Source: Chitinophagales bacterium
GTDB taxonomy: Bacteria; Bacteroidota; Bacteroidia; Chitinophagales; JADIYW01
Assembly: GCA_023957245.1 (NCBI GenBank)
Contig: JAMLHJ010000012.1
Coordinates: forward strand, 54,728 to 118,727
Length of the DNA: 64,000 nt
Direction of reading: 5' to 3'
Positions 44,966 to 54,896 of this stretch are shown piece by piece (positions within the stretch are counted from its first letter, which is position 1; each line of letters begins with the position of its first letter). A program made the translations under genes and the position numbers. The notes under the pieces are model-generated. The model was not told where the DNA came from. It saw only the letters and a list, made by a program, of their open reading frames with translations, and did no database searches.

Positions 44966-47900
44966 CTACTTGTTTTTCTTTTTACCTCCTAATACGCTAG
45001 CATCATAAGTAATACCTGCAAATATTTGACGACCAATAAAAGGACCACCGATATTTGTTCTATAAACAGGTCCGGCTAAATTAGAGCCACCGATTCTAAA
45101 TACTGTATTCCATTTTTTCATAGTATAAGAAGCAGAGATGTCTAATGAACCAAATGCATCTACCATACCACTACCAAAGCTACTCACCCAGAAGTATTTG
45201 CTTTGCCATCTATAGCTCACATCAAATCCGGCATTAGAATTATTGACATTGCTATTTCCTACACCGATATTCACCATGTGGCTAGGAGAGTTAAAGTCCA
45301 CACCTTGTTTGTCAGCACCTTTCTCAGTAGCAAAATCCATATAGCTATAATTTGTTCTAAAAGTATAACCTTGTTTTAATTTATAGCTTAGACCTAAAGC
45401 TGTACCCCAAGAAGTAACTTTATCTTTTACGTTGTAATATGGCCTGAATACTGCAGGAGTAGATTGACCACCTGATGCAATGAAATCAGAAACACCATAG
45501 ATAGGCTGACCTTTTTGTGAAGAACTATTTTTAGCTACAACATTTGATTGAGCAATAAAATCTTTATACCAGTTGAAATATGCATTCCAGTCTATGTATA
45601 AATTTTTCACTAGAGTCTTATATCCCACTTCAACATTTGATAATTTCTCTGGTTTGATATAATCCATATAGAATGTCTCCAATAATTCTGGGTTAGGTTG
45701 TCCAGCCAATGCAGAAGCACGGAATTTTTGGAATGATTCTGCTGTATAAGCACCACCTTCATAGATACCATATCTTTCAGCATTTTTACGAGAACCTCCA
45801 ATCAAAATAGTCGAAGCCGGGAAGTATATATATTGAGCTTGAGTATCTGGGTTTCTAAATCCAGTTTGGAACGATGCACGAATATTGTGCTGACGTTTAT
45901 CACCAAGCGTACCTACAGCAGCAACACGAGGAGAGAATACACCTTTAAAGTTTTCATTTTTATCATAACGAATAGAAGCAGAAAGTCTCAATCTTTCATT
46001 GATAAGCTTCTTAGTAGCTTGAACAAATCCACCATATTCATTAATTTTTATTCTAGAATTTGTACCTGTACCTTCTGGGTCTTCATTAAAAACAGTTCCA
46101 TCAGTAAATAAGCTATACAATCTATGATTAGCACCGACAAGGATACTTACTTTATCTTTCAATAAAGAAGTAAAATCATAAGTACCTTCAGTATGGAATA
46201 ATCTTGAATGATCTATAAATGATGAACCACCAAGAATTCCCTTCTCTGGATTTGAATGTTGAAATAGTGTACCACGAATAGTTTCTATTGCCTCTTGGAA
46301 CTTAGGAGATTCTCTATCAGGCAATAATGCATCAGCACCATTTCTAGCTTCAATATGAGCTACTCTAAAAATATTTGGATAAACTTGAGCTAATCTTTCT
46401 GGATTCACTCCTTTAATTCTTGAACCCACCATCACAGTTCCAACAAAGTTTCCTAAATATTGAGCTGCCCAACCAGATCCAGTACCTAACATATATTCAT
46501 TAGCATAACTACCCAAAGCTGTAAGGTTATAAGAATCACCTGCATTAGTTTGAGTCATATATGAACGTACCATAAAGTTTTTACCAGTAGCTTCTAATTT
46601 ATTTGAAAAGCTAAAGAAATTTCTCAATACATATCTTTCTGTTCCTTGATACACTGAATTACCAGAGCCGATTCTAAAAGCATAGCTCAATTCAATATCA
46701 GATTTTGGCTTATAGTACAAAGAAAGAGAGCCTTTAGCACTAGAAGCATTTCTATTATCTAACAAGTCTTCCTCAGTCAAACCAGTTCTTCTAATATCAA
46801 TAGTAGGTAAATATTGGAAATTTTTCTCAACAAATGCTTTTGCTCTTTCAGCATCAGGGAACAACATTTGGAAAGTAGAACTTCCAGAAACAGCTTCTAT
46901 CAAAGCATTAGCAGTTTCAGGTTTAAGAACTTGCAATTGTCCCAAAGGCACAGTCGAAAGTGCATTTTCATCACCATAAGTATTCACACCATTAAAGTTC
47001 AAGGGTCTATCACCTAAGTGTTCTTCACCAGCTTGATCTGTCCAAGTATCACCAGTATATTGTTTACCAGTAACAATATCAGTTTTATAATCATTTGCTA
47101 ACCAATCAGTTGCTCCAAAATAACTACCAGTCACTTTGAAACCAAATTTTCCAAAAGTCTTAGCATATCTTAAATCTGCTCCGTATAATGGACGCAATTT
47201 TTGACTTTTATCTTTTATATAAGCATTTGATTCATTTTGGAACGGATTATTATTTTCAGCACTAGACATTGTGAAACCACCTTTAACAGAAACAGTCAAA
47301 CCTTCATAGTCAAATGGGCTTTTACTAGACATCAACATGATACCATTAAAAGCATTAGGACCATATAAAGCAGATGCTGCACCAGGAACCAACTCAACAC
47401 TTTTGATATCATTTTCACTCAAACCAATCAAGTTACCCATAGGGAAGTTCAATAATGGTGCAGAATTATCTATACCATCGACCAATTGAACAAATCTAGT
47501 ATTAGCAATACCACCAAAACCACGTGTATTGATAGAGTTAAAAGTCATAGAGCCAGCAGCTGTAGTTACTCCTTTTAATTTTGTCATCTGATCAAAAAAG
47601 TCTGGAGAAGCAGATGCCTTAATAGTTTGCAGGTCAAGTTTTTCAATTGTTACAGGAGACTCCATTATCTTCTCTTCAACTCTTGAAGCAGAAACAACAA
47701 CTTCATCTAAAATAGAGCTTTCATCGCTCAAAACAACTTTCAAACCTGATTGACTTTCAGAAATTTGAATTTCATTGGTTTTGTAACCAATGTAAGAAAC
47801 CACCAAAGTAAACGGCGTCTTTTCATTAATCACGATTGAAAAGTTACCGTCAATATCAGTAATAGTACCAGAAGTTGTGCCTTTCAAAACAACACTCGCA

Positions 47901-48010
47901 CCAATTAAGGGTTCTTGTGCATTGTCAACAACATTTCCAGTTACTGTAGTTTGGGCAAACACAACGTTCAAACCCAAAATTGTAAATAGGACAACTAAAT
48001 AATTCTTCAT
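44966..48010 (-). CDS. TonB-dependent receptor with carboxypeptidase-like N-terminal domain
   Basis: 1014 residues. Signal peptide to about residue 19 (VVFAQ). CarbopepD_reg_2 domain at about 20-105 (VTGNVVDNAQEPLIGASVVL, GTITDIDGNFSI), a TonB-box-like stretch DEVVVSASRVEEK, and the plug domain (IKASASPDFFDQM, GFGGIANTRFVQLVDG, VELVPGAASALYGPNAFNG). A beta-barrel ends near GGKKKNK. No SusD partner follows it, so it belongs to the non-SusC type; substrate unknown (siderophore, metal or vitamin possible). Confidence 0.92.
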   Translation of the reverse strand: MKNYLVVLFTILGLNVVFAQTTVTGNVVDNAQEPLIGASVVLKGTTSGTITDIDGNFSIVINEKTPFTLVVSYIGYKTNEIQISESQSGLKVVLSDESSILDEVVVSASRVEEKIMESPVTIEKLDLQTIKASASPDFFDQMTKLKGVTTAAGSMTFNSINTRGFGGIANTRFVQLVDGIDNSAPLLNFPMGNLIGLSENDIKSVELVPGAASALYGPNAFNGIMLMSSKSPFDYEGLTVSVKGGFTMSSAENNNPFQNESNAYIKDKSQKLRPLYGADLRYAKTFGKFGFKVTGSYFGATDWLANDYKTDIVTGKQYTGDTWTDQAGEEHLGDRPLNFNGVNTYGDENALSTVPLGQLQVLKPETANALIEAVSGSSTFQMLFPDAERAKAFVEKNFQYLPTIDIRRTGLTEEDLLDNRNASSAKGSLSLYYKPKSDIELSYAFRIGSGNSVYQGTERYVLRNFFSFSNKLEATGKNFMVRSYMTQTNAGDSYNLTALGSYANEYMLGTGSGWAAQYLGNFVGTVMVGSRIKGVNPERLAQVYPNIFRVAHIEARNGADALLPDRESPKFQEAIETIRGTLFQHSNPEKGILGGSSFIDHSRLFHTEGTYDFTSLLKDKVSILVGANHRLYSLFTDGTVFNEDPEGTGTNSRIKINEYGGFVQATKKLINERLRLSASIRYDKNENFKGVFSPRVAAVGTLGDKRQHNIRASFQTGFRNPDTQAQYIYFPASTILIGGSRKNAERYGIYEGGAYTAESFQKFRASALAGQPNPELLETFYMDYIKPEKLSNVEVGYKTLVKNLYIDWNAYFNWYKDFIAQSNVVAKNSSSQKGQPIYGVSDFIASGGQSTPAVFRPYYNVKDKVTSWGTALGLSYKLKQGYTFRTNYSYMDFATEKGADKQGVDFNSPSHMVNIGVGNSNVNNSNAGFDVSYRWQSKYFWVSSFGSGMVDAFGSLDISASYTMKKWNTVFRIGGSNLAGPVYRTNIGGPFIGRQIFAGITYDASVLGGKKKNK

Positions 48011-48300
48011 AGTATAGATTTGTAACCAAAGTTAACAAATATTTAATTACATAAGCACAATAAAACAACCTCTAAAACAAAATTCCTTAACAATAACTTA
48101 ATATATTGAATGCAACTACTTATATTTCAATACTTTAGTATAATTAACACTCTTAAAAAAAGTTAAAAATTAAATTAAAATTAATGTTAAAATAAAAATA
48201 CTTTATACTAAAAACCTAAAAAACAAGTTGTTATAATACCGAATATACAGCTATATCAATATCCAAACAACACGATAATGAAAATTTGTAAATATAAACA
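48011..48300. other. Long AT-rich leader of the TonB receptor gene
   Basis: 290 bases between the receptor and the cysQ terminator. It holds the receptor promoter box and, further away, a palindrome ATACTTTAGTAT (48130-48141) that could be a regulator site. No coding frame. Confidence 0.5.
48027..48034 (-). promoter_or_regulatory. TAnnTTTG promoter box for the TonB receptor
   Basis: TAACTTTG on the minus strand, 17 bases before the ATG at 48010. Confidence 0.55.
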
Positions 48301-48329
48301 AATAATACTTTCATTATGAAAGCACTATT
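48301..48329 (-). terminator. Hairpin at the end of the polysaccharide operon
   Basis: AATAATACTTTC and GAAAGCACTATT pair at 10 of 12 positions around ATTAT, overlapping the cysQ stop. On the minus strand it is followed by TTTGTTTATA. Probable terminator. Confidence 0.55.
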
Positions 48330-49125
48330 TAGAAACAGACATTTTAGGATTTAAAACAATAAAGAAAGGATTTAAGAGATTCTCTTTATTATAAACCAAT
48401 GGAGACAATTCAGGATATTTGAGTACTTGAGCACCTGCTTCGGTAGCAACAATTTGCCCTGCTGCTGTATCCCATTCCATTGTAGGAGCTAATCTTGGAT
48501 AAATATCAGCAATACCTTCAGCAACCAAACAAAACTTTAAAGAACTACCAGCAGCGACAAAATCTATATTATCATACTCCTTTCTTAAAGTATCAATAAA
48601 ATCATCTACCTCTTGACTATTATGAGAGCGACTTCCAACAACTTTTAGAACACCATCTTCAGCAAGAGGTCTAATTCTCAATAAACGAGGAGTAGAATGA
48701 CCGTCAATTAAAAAAGCACCCTTTTCCTGAATAGCATAAAAAGTTTTATTCTGAACCGGAACATAGACAATTCCTGCAACAATATCTCCTTGATGAACAA
48801 GCGCAATATTGACAGTAAACTCACCATTTTTCTTAATAAATTCCTTGGTACCATCAAGAGGATCAACCATCCAGCACCAATCCCATTGAGATCTAACAGA
48901 AAAATCAGTCAATTTATTCTCTTCTGATACAATAGGGATATTAGGATATAATCTTTCTAGACCTTCAACAATAACTTCATTAGAAACTTTATCGGCCTCT
49001 GTTAATGGAGAATTATCTGCTTTATTAACAACTTCAAAATCTCTGTCATAGATTTTTAAAATTTCGTTCCCAGCTTCGATAGCGACCTGAATCAATTCAT
49101 TAATTCGCAATGTATCTAAATTCAT
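48325..49125 (-). CDS. cysQ: 3'(2'),5'-bisphosphate nucleotidase CysQ
   Basis: 266 residues of the inositol-monophosphatase fold: PIVSEENKL, WMVDPLDGTKEF (metal-binding Asp pair), GSRSHNSQEV and MEWDTAAGQIVATEAGA. Hydrolyses PAP, the product of sulfotransferases, to AMP; related enzymes act on PAPS. It is the last gene of the polysaccharide operon, one base after rfbC, suggesting sulfated glycans. Confidence 0.93.
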   Translation of the reverse strand: MNLDTLRINELIQVAIEAGNEILKIYDRDFEVVNKADNSPLTEADKVSNEVIVEGLERLYPNIPIVSEENKLTDFSVRSQWDWCWMVDPLDGTKEFIKKNGEFTVNIALVHQGDIVAGIVYVPVQNKTFYAIQEKGAFLIDGHSTPRLLRIRPLAEDGVLKVVGSRSHNSQEVDDFIDTLRKEYDNIDFVAAGSSLKFCLVAEGIADIYPRLAPTMEWDTAAGQIVATEAGAQVLKYPELSPLVYNKENLLNPFFIVLNPKMSVSK

Positions 49126-49126
49126 A

Positions 49127-49654
49127 TTACAACAAATCGTATTCTAAATCTTTTTGATTAACTATTAACTCTGATGCTTGTAGCTTCCAATCTATTCTTA
49201 ATTTGGGATCATTGTACACTAAACCGCTTTCAGAAGACACATTATAAAAATTATCACATTTATATAATACATCTGCTGTTTCAGAAAGCACAACAAAACC
49301 ATGAGCAAAGCCTCTAGGAACAAGTAATTGTAGAAAATTCTCACTTGATAACTCAATAGAAAAATGTTCTAAATAAGTGGGAGAATCAATTCTCAAATCC
49401 ACAACGACATCTAATATCTTTCCCGAAAGCACCCTAACAAGCTTACTTTGAGCATGTTCGCCCTTTTGAAAATGCAAACCTCTTAAAACACCATACTTAG
49501 AATGAGATTGGTTATCTTGAACAAACTCATAATTCAATCCATGAGCCTTTAAAGTATTCAAATTAAATGATTCGAAAAAATAACCACGAGAATCATAAAA
49601 CACTCTAGGCTTTAATATTAACAAACTATCGAATGGAGTAGTAGTAATAATCAT
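49127..49654 (-). CDS. rfbC: dTDP-4-dehydrorhamnose 3,5-epimerase
   Basis: 175 residues, jelly-roll epimerase: LKPRVFYDSRGYFFESF, VQDNQSHSKYGVLRGLHFQ with catalytic His, KLVRVLSGKILDVVVDLR, VPRGFAHGFVVLSE and YKCDNFYN with catalytic Tyr. Step in dTDP-L-rhamnose synthesis; with rfbB here, rfbA and rfbD must lie elsewhere. Confidence 0.95.
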   Translation of the reverse strand: MIITTTPFDSLLILKPRVFYDSRGYFFESFNLNTLKAHGLNYEFVQDNQSHSKYGVLRGLHFQKGEHAQSKLVRVLSGKILDVVVDLRIDSPTYLEHFSIELSSENFLQLLVPRGFAHGFVVLSETADVLYKCDNFYNVSSESGLVYNDPKLRIDWKLQASELIVNQKDLEYDLL

Positions 49655-49656
49655 AG

Positions 49657-50778
49657 CTATACCTCTTCACCTTTATATTGAAACAGATATTTATAATCAG
49701 GCCAAACATGTATTTTCAAATAAAATAATATCAGAACCAAAAATAGAACGATAGAAGTAACAAATAATCCTATAATTACTATTAACAAACTAGACATCGT
49801 AACTAACGACAAAGGATAATAAGGTCTAGATAATATTTGAAAAATCGGCGTAATATTATTCAATGTAACTTTAGAAGTTTCAAAGAGTTTCAAAACCTCT
49901 AAATATAATGTTTCATAAAAAATAGTATTTCTTTGTTGCCTAACTTGCGGAACGCGTGCAGTATATAGCAAGAGATTTCTTGACCTATCTTCAAAATTAG
50001 CAACCTGATATTCTGAAGAATACAACATATTTCTAATGGAGTCAAGTCTATTTCTAAGGAAAACGTAGTTACGTTGAGCCTTCTCAGTTGTTTTATCAAT
50101 ATAAAAATTACTTAAATTTTGATATAATAGTTCAGAAGTCACTTTTGATAATTCTTCATTATTTGTAAGAATTTTCATAATAAAAGCTCCAGACTTTGTC
50201 TGCTCAACAGAAATATTCTTTCTTATCAAAGAAAATATCTGCAAAAATACTCTATACTTATTTCTATCAAAACTTTTTAAACCACTATAGTTAGTAAAAT
50301 AAGAATCTGTGACTCCATAATATTGTTTCAAAAAGTGATTAATTAAAAAGTCCTCTTTACCTTCTATTATACACTTATTAAATAAAACATTTGATAATAA
50401 TTTCTGAGAATTCACTATTTCTGTCAACCTATCTATATTAACAGCTTGACTTGTTGTCCTATTTAATAAGAATGATGATAGTGGATCCGCAAGATTAGCA
50501 CCTTGTTGCATTGGATTTGATGCATCATCATCCTTTAGCACAAACATTATACCAGCAGAATAAACTTTTTCTTTATTCAGTATAAAATAAATTGTAGTAC
50601 CAATACCGATAATAAACAAAATCAAAAATGCCCATAAATACTTCTTAATTATTTTTTTAGATCGGGCAATAAACTTCAATATAAATTGAACCAATTTTTG
50701 AAAATCTTCATTAACCTTTACTTCTTCAATAGAAGAAGCGTCATTTAACGATTCGGTCTTTTCATTGAATTCATCCAT
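49657..50778 (-). CDS. Wzz-like chain-length determinant (no kinase domain)
   Basis: 373 residues with two membrane helices, near residues 42-64 (WAFLILFIIGIGTTIYFIL) and near residues 330-360 (LLIVIIGLFVTSIVLFLVL), and a periplasmic loop between them rich in helix. This is the polysaccharide co-polymerase layout that sets chain length. Unlike BY-kinase fusions it ends after the second helix, so the tyrosine kinase part is missing or encoded elsewhere. Located 5 bases downstream of the SLBB export gene. Confidence 0.85.
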   Translation of the reverse strand: MDEFNEKTESLNDASSIEEVKVNEDFQKLVQFILKFIARSKKIIKKYLWAFLILFIIGIGTTIYFILNKEKVYSAGIMFVLKDDDASNPMQQGANLADPLSSFLLNRTTSQAVNIDRLTEIVNSQKLLSNVLFNKCIIEGKEDFLINHFLKQYYGVTDSYFTNYSGLKSFDRNKYRVFLQIFSLIRKNISVEQTKSGAFIMKILTNNEELSKVTSELLYQNLSNFYIDKTTEKAQRNYVFLRNRLDSIRNMLYSSEYQVANFEDRSRNLLLYTARVPQVRQQRNTIFYETLYLEVLKLFETSKVTLNNITPIFQILSRPYYPLSLVTMSSLLIVIIGLFVTSIVLFLVLILFYLKIHVWPDYKYLFQYKGEEV

Positions 50779-50783
50779 CTCTC

Positions 50784-53700
50784 CTATTCAAATGATCTTT
50801 TCAATAATAAGTAAAGTGTGAGCGAAGCTGTAATAGAACTTAAAGCACTTTGAACAATGGTATTAAATTTACCACCTCCATCACCACCAGACTTCTTCAC
50901 TGTCTTAATAGGCTTCTTCTTTAACGGTTTTCTAGGTACCACAACTTCAGTTCCTTCTTTCACCTTAGGATATGCTCTAGCAAAAAACACAAACTTAGTT
51001 CCTTTAACATGACCATTAGGCAAAATTATATAGGTATCCTTCTTCTTAGCATAAGGACCAAATCCTGAGCCATATTTCTTTATATAATACTTTGCTCGCT
51101 TTCCAGATGAATAAGGTACATTCACTTTTTTCTCAGGTGTTAAAGTTAGATATTCTTCCACCGAAACACTATCTGTAATCTTAACCAATCTCTTCATATC
51201 ACTTTCTTCAAAAGGATAGTCAATCTGACCACGGACAGTTACAATATTTTCAATACCGGGAACAAAAATAATATCTCCCTCCTTTAGTACATAATTGTAT
51301 TTTGAACCAGGTCTTCTCATAGCCTTTTTAAGATCTACTAATAAAGCGCCTCGGCTGCCCTTTTTCCTATCCAATTTTGCACCTGCAGGATAAGCTTCTT
51401 CGGTCAATCCTCCTGCCCTTTCAACTATTGAAGACAGTTTTTCATTTTTTCTAATTACGTAAGTACCAGGATATTTCACCTCTCCATCAATAAAAATTTT
51501 CTTTTGAAAGTCGAAATTTGGAATCCTTCTTACGAAAATCTGATCAAATGGTTGAAGTAAATATCCATTGGCTACAGCATCATTCACAAAATCTCTATTA
51601 ATATCTAATATGTCAATAGATATTTTTGTAGGTTCAGAATTAATTTGAGCATCTTTAAAATTAGATATTCTAGACACTTCAATTCTATTGGAAGCAGCAC
51701 TCACAATAAAACCATCTGCTAATAAAAGAACATCAGCTAAGGTCATAGCTTCTTTGTAATCATAAAATCCAACTTCTTTAACCATACCACCGATATAGAC
51801 ATTAGATGGTTGATCAAAAATATCATTGCTATAAACTGTTACAACATCTTCTTCCAAAAGCAATATATCTGCCAACTGTTGAAAATTATTGACTGTATCA
51901 ATGCTTATTGTAATCAATTCTCTTCTATAATCTTTAGTCATTCTACTGATATAGACTTTACCTAAAAAGGCTCTCTCTCTAAAACCTCCAGCCAAGAGCA
52001 CTAAATCTTTAAGTGATATGCCTTTCCAATATTCTTCAACAATAGGTCTTTTTACAGATCCATTTATAGAGACTGATTTCTTTTCAGAAAAAGTCAAATT
52101 TGATAAAATCTTCACCTCATCTCCTTGAAGAATAGGTATTTCATCCATTTTAGCATAATTATCTGCCGTATCTAATTGGATAGTAAGAGCAACAGGAAGA
52201 TTGGTAGTTCTATCAATTCTGTAGATATATGCTCTTTCTAAATAAGCAGAAGGTAATAAACCTCCAGAATATAATATTCCATCTCTTAAAGTAAGTCCTT
52301 TCTGGGCTTGAATAGTAGCAGGATTTCTAACTGCACCATTGATTTTAATCACAAACTTATCAATGAAATAGTCGTTTGTAAATACCTTAATTTCATCACG
52401 GTCACTTAATAAAATATTTGATGAAGAATAAGGATTCTCTAATGCATCTTTAATATTAATCCTTAATACAGTCTTTCCTTCAGAGCCTGGATCAAATCTA
52501 AATACATAAGCTTCTTCTTTGTAGGCATTTTCTGCCAATCCCATCGCTCTTTCTATCAAATCACTAAATCTATCGCCATTTCTCAACTCATACTTCCCTT
52601 CAACCTTAACTGCTCCATTTACATTTACCCAATTTCTAGCTTCTTCAGGAATTGTTCTTACAGTAATAGCATCACCATTCAATAATTTCAAATTACCTTT
52701 TGCTGCTCGAAGGCTATCTAAGTTGACATCAATTAGAACAGCTTTATTATCTACATACCTTTGAATTTGAAGATAATTCTTTAATGCATTCGCTTTATAA
52801 CCTCCAGCATACTTTAATAAATCCTCGAATGTTTCATTCTCTAATAGTTCATATTTAAAAGGTCTTTCAATCGCTCCAGAAATTGTCACTAATTTATTGG
52901 ACATTGGAACAAAAACATAATCATTGTTCTGTAAAAAATAATCATCTTGGGCACTAGGGTGATTTAGAAAATTATATAGGTCAAATTTTCTAATTACAAC
53001 ACCATTTCTTTTAATCTGAATATTTCTAATCGAACCTAATTTCGTAGGTCCGCCAATAAATGACAATAAATTAAACACAGTATTGATAGCAGGTACAGTA
53101 TATGAACCAGGCAGTTCCACTTCACCAACAACATTGACATTAATTACTCTTGAATAATTGAGTGTAACGTCAAATTGCGAATTTTCAACCATATAAGCTC
53201 TTGAATATCTAGCTTTAATAACTTGAATAGCATTTTCTAAAGTCAGACCTTTCAAATATATTCTTCCGACATATTTGGGTTGAATATATCCATCTTTCTC
53301 AATGGTAAATACTTCATTATAATCTGCAAATCCCCAAATAGCAATATTCAATTGGTCTCCCACGCCTAAGACATAGTTATAAGGTGGTTTTACATCTTGA
53401 GCACTTGAGTATAACTTTGTTTTTGATTCCCTAAAATATCTGAATCCATATATTGGAACTGCTTCAAGTTCATCTTTATTCTCAGTTGCTATAGCTTCAA
53501 TTATTTTTTCGGCAGTTTCTTGAGCTTCATTACCTTCATCAATAATAATGTTAGACTCTGTTTGCTTTTCTACAGTATTACCAGTTTCTTCTTCTTTAAC
53601 TCCACCTGTTAAATCTCCAACACGAATTCCAGAAGAATTATCCCATGATTTAAATTTTTCAATTTCCTCACCAGACATACTCTTATATTTGTCTTGAATA

Positions 53701-53834
53701 TCACCTATATCCAACTTTGATGTATCTACTAGAAGAGGATTACTAGTAACTACACTAACACCTTGAGCTTGTATATGATAAGAAAATAGAAAAAAAAGAA
53801 TTAAAATATTATATCTTATAACTTTATATCCCAT
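50784..53834 (-). CDS. Large multi-SLBB polysaccharide export protein (Wza-like)
   Basis: 1016 residues, about three times the size of E. coli Wza. Signal peptide to about residue 23 (HIQAQ). Poly_export domain near residues 150-235 (YVLGVGDQLNIAIWGFADY, GYIQPKYVGRIYL). After it come about six SLBB repeats, each with a V-x-G-x-V-x-x-P-(G/x)-x-Y start (VNVVGEVELPGSYTV, VTISGAIERPFKYEL, VNVNGAVKVEGKYEL, IKINGAVRNPATI, VYIGGMVKEVGFYDY, IFIDGEVKYPGTYVI). A C-terminal helix (ITASLTLYLLLKR) may be the outer-membrane span. Forms the export pore for capsule or exopolysaccharide. Confidence 0.92.
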   Translation of the reverse strand: MGYKVIRYNILILFFLFSYHIQAQGVSVVTSNPLLVDTSKLDIGDIQDKYKSMSGEEIEKFKSWDNSSGIRVGDLTGGVKEEETGNTVEKQTESNIIIDEGNEAQETAEKIIEAIATENKDELEAVPIYGFRYFRESKTKLYSSAQDVKPPYNYVLGVGDQLNIAIWGFADYNEVFTIEKDGYIQPKYVGRIYLKGLTLENAIQVIKARYSRAYMVENSQFDVTLNYSRVINVNVVGEVELPGSYTVPAINTVFNLLSFIGGPTKLGSIRNIQIKRNGVVIRKFDLYNFLNHPSAQDDYFLQNNDYVFVPMSNKLVTISGAIERPFKYELLENETFEDLLKYAGGYKANALKNYLQIQRYVDNKAVLIDVNLDSLRAAKGNLKLLNGDAITVRTIPEEARNWVNVNGAVKVEGKYELRNGDRFSDLIERAMGLAENAYKEEAYVFRFDPGSEGKTVLRINIKDALENPYSSSNILLSDRDEIKVFTNDYFIDKFVIKINGAVRNPATIQAQKGLTLRDGILYSGGLLPSAYLERAYIYRIDRTTNLPVALTIQLDTADNYAKMDEIPILQGDEVKILSNLTFSEKKSVSINGSVKRPIVEEYWKGISLKDLVLLAGGFRERAFLGKVYISRMTKDYRRELITISIDTVNNFQQLADILLLEEDVVTVYSNDIFDQPSNVYIGGMVKEVGFYDYKEAMTLADVLLLADGFIVSAASNRIEVSRISNFKDAQINSEPTKISIDILDINRDFVNDAVANGYLLQPFDQIFVRRIPNFDFQKKIFIDGEVKYPGTYVIRKNEKLSSIVERAGGLTEEAYPAGAKLDRKKGSRGALLVDLKKAMRRPGSKYNYVLKEGDIIFVPGIENIVTVRGQIDYPFEESDMKRLVKITDSVSVEEYLTLTPEKKVNVPYSSGKRAKYYIKKYGSGFGPYAKKKDTYIILPNGHVKGTKFVFFARAYPKVKEGTEVVVPRKPLKKKPIKTVKKSGGDGGGKFNTIVQSALSSITASLTLYLLLKRSFE

Positions 53835-53837
53835 TGT

Positions 53838-54893
53838 TTATTTTGTTTGATATTGTTGTTGATAATATTGTAAATAATCGCCACTAGTGACATTATCCAA
53901 CCATTGCTGATTATCAAGATACCAGCTAATCGTTTGTTCAATTCCTTCTTCAAAAGTAATCGAAGGCGTCCAATTTAATTCATTTTTAAGTTTAGATGCA
54001 TCAATAGCATATCTTCGGTCATGTCCAGGTCTATCTATTACATAAGTAATGAGTTGAGCCGAAGTACCTGAAGGATTTCCTAGTTTTTCATCCAATAATT
54101 TGCAAATTAACAATACAATATCAATATTCTTCCATTCATTGAAGCCACCAATATTATAAGTTTCGCCTATTTTCCCTTGATGAAAAATTGTATCAATCGC
54201 CATTGCATGATCTTTTACCCAAAGCCAATCTCTTGTATATTTACCATCACCATAAATTGGTAACGATTTGTTATGCAAAATATTATGAATGATTAAAGGA
54301 ATCAATTTTTCAGGAAATTGATTTGGACCATAGTTATTTGAACAATTAGATACAACTACTGGAATACCATAAGTATTTCCATAGGCTCTTACAAAATGAT
54401 CTGAACTTGCCTTTGATGCTGAATATGGTGATTGTGGGTCATAAGATGTTGTTTCTAAAAAAAATCCATCTTCAGCTAAACTACCATATACTTCATCTGT
54501 TGAAATATGATAAAATTTTTTGCCTTCATACTTACTATTCCAAATATCTTTAGCTGCATTCAATAAATTGACAGTGCCAATAATATTCGTATAAATAAAA
54601 GCCAATGGGTCTGTGATAGATCTATCCACATGTGATTCAGCCGCCAAATGGATAACACTATCAAATTGATGTTCTAAAAATAATTCATTAACAAATTGTG
54701 CATCATTGATATCACCTTTGATAAACTTATAGTTAGATTTATTCTCGACATCTTTTAAATTTTCGAGATTTCCAGCATAAGTCAACTTATCTAAGTTGAA
54801 TATTGCATAATTAGGATATTTATTTACAAATAATCGTATAAGGTGAGAACCTATAAATCCAGCGCCTCCAGTGATTAAAACTTTTTTATCCAT
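53838..54893 (-). CDS. rfbB: dTDP-glucose 4,6-dehydratase
   Basis: 351 residues, extended SDR family: NAD site GGAGFIGSHL, VIHLAAESHVDRSI, catalytic HISTDEVYGSL and YSASKASSD, and VSNCSNNYGPNQFPEKLIPL for the substrate. First committed step after RmlA toward dTDP-rhamnose and other 6-deoxysugars. Confidence 0.96.
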   Translation of the reverse strand: MDKKVLITGGAGFIGSHLIRLFVNKYPNYAIFNLDKLTYAGNLENLKDVENKSNYKFIKGDINDAQFVNELFLEHQFDSVIHLAAESHVDRSITDPLAFIYTNIIGTVNLLNAAKDIWNSKYEGKKFYHISTDEVYGSLAEDGFFLETTSYDPQSPYSASKASSDHFVRAYGNTYGIPVVVSNCSNNYGPNQFPEKLIPLIIHNILHNKSLPIYGDGKYTRDWLWVKDHAMAIDTIFHQGKIGETYNIGGFNEWKNIDIVLLICKLLDEKLGNPSGTSAQLITYVIDRPGHDRRYAIDASKLKNELNWTPSITFEEGIEQTISWYLDNQQWLDNVTSGDYLQYYQQQYQTK

Positions 54894-54896
54894 TAT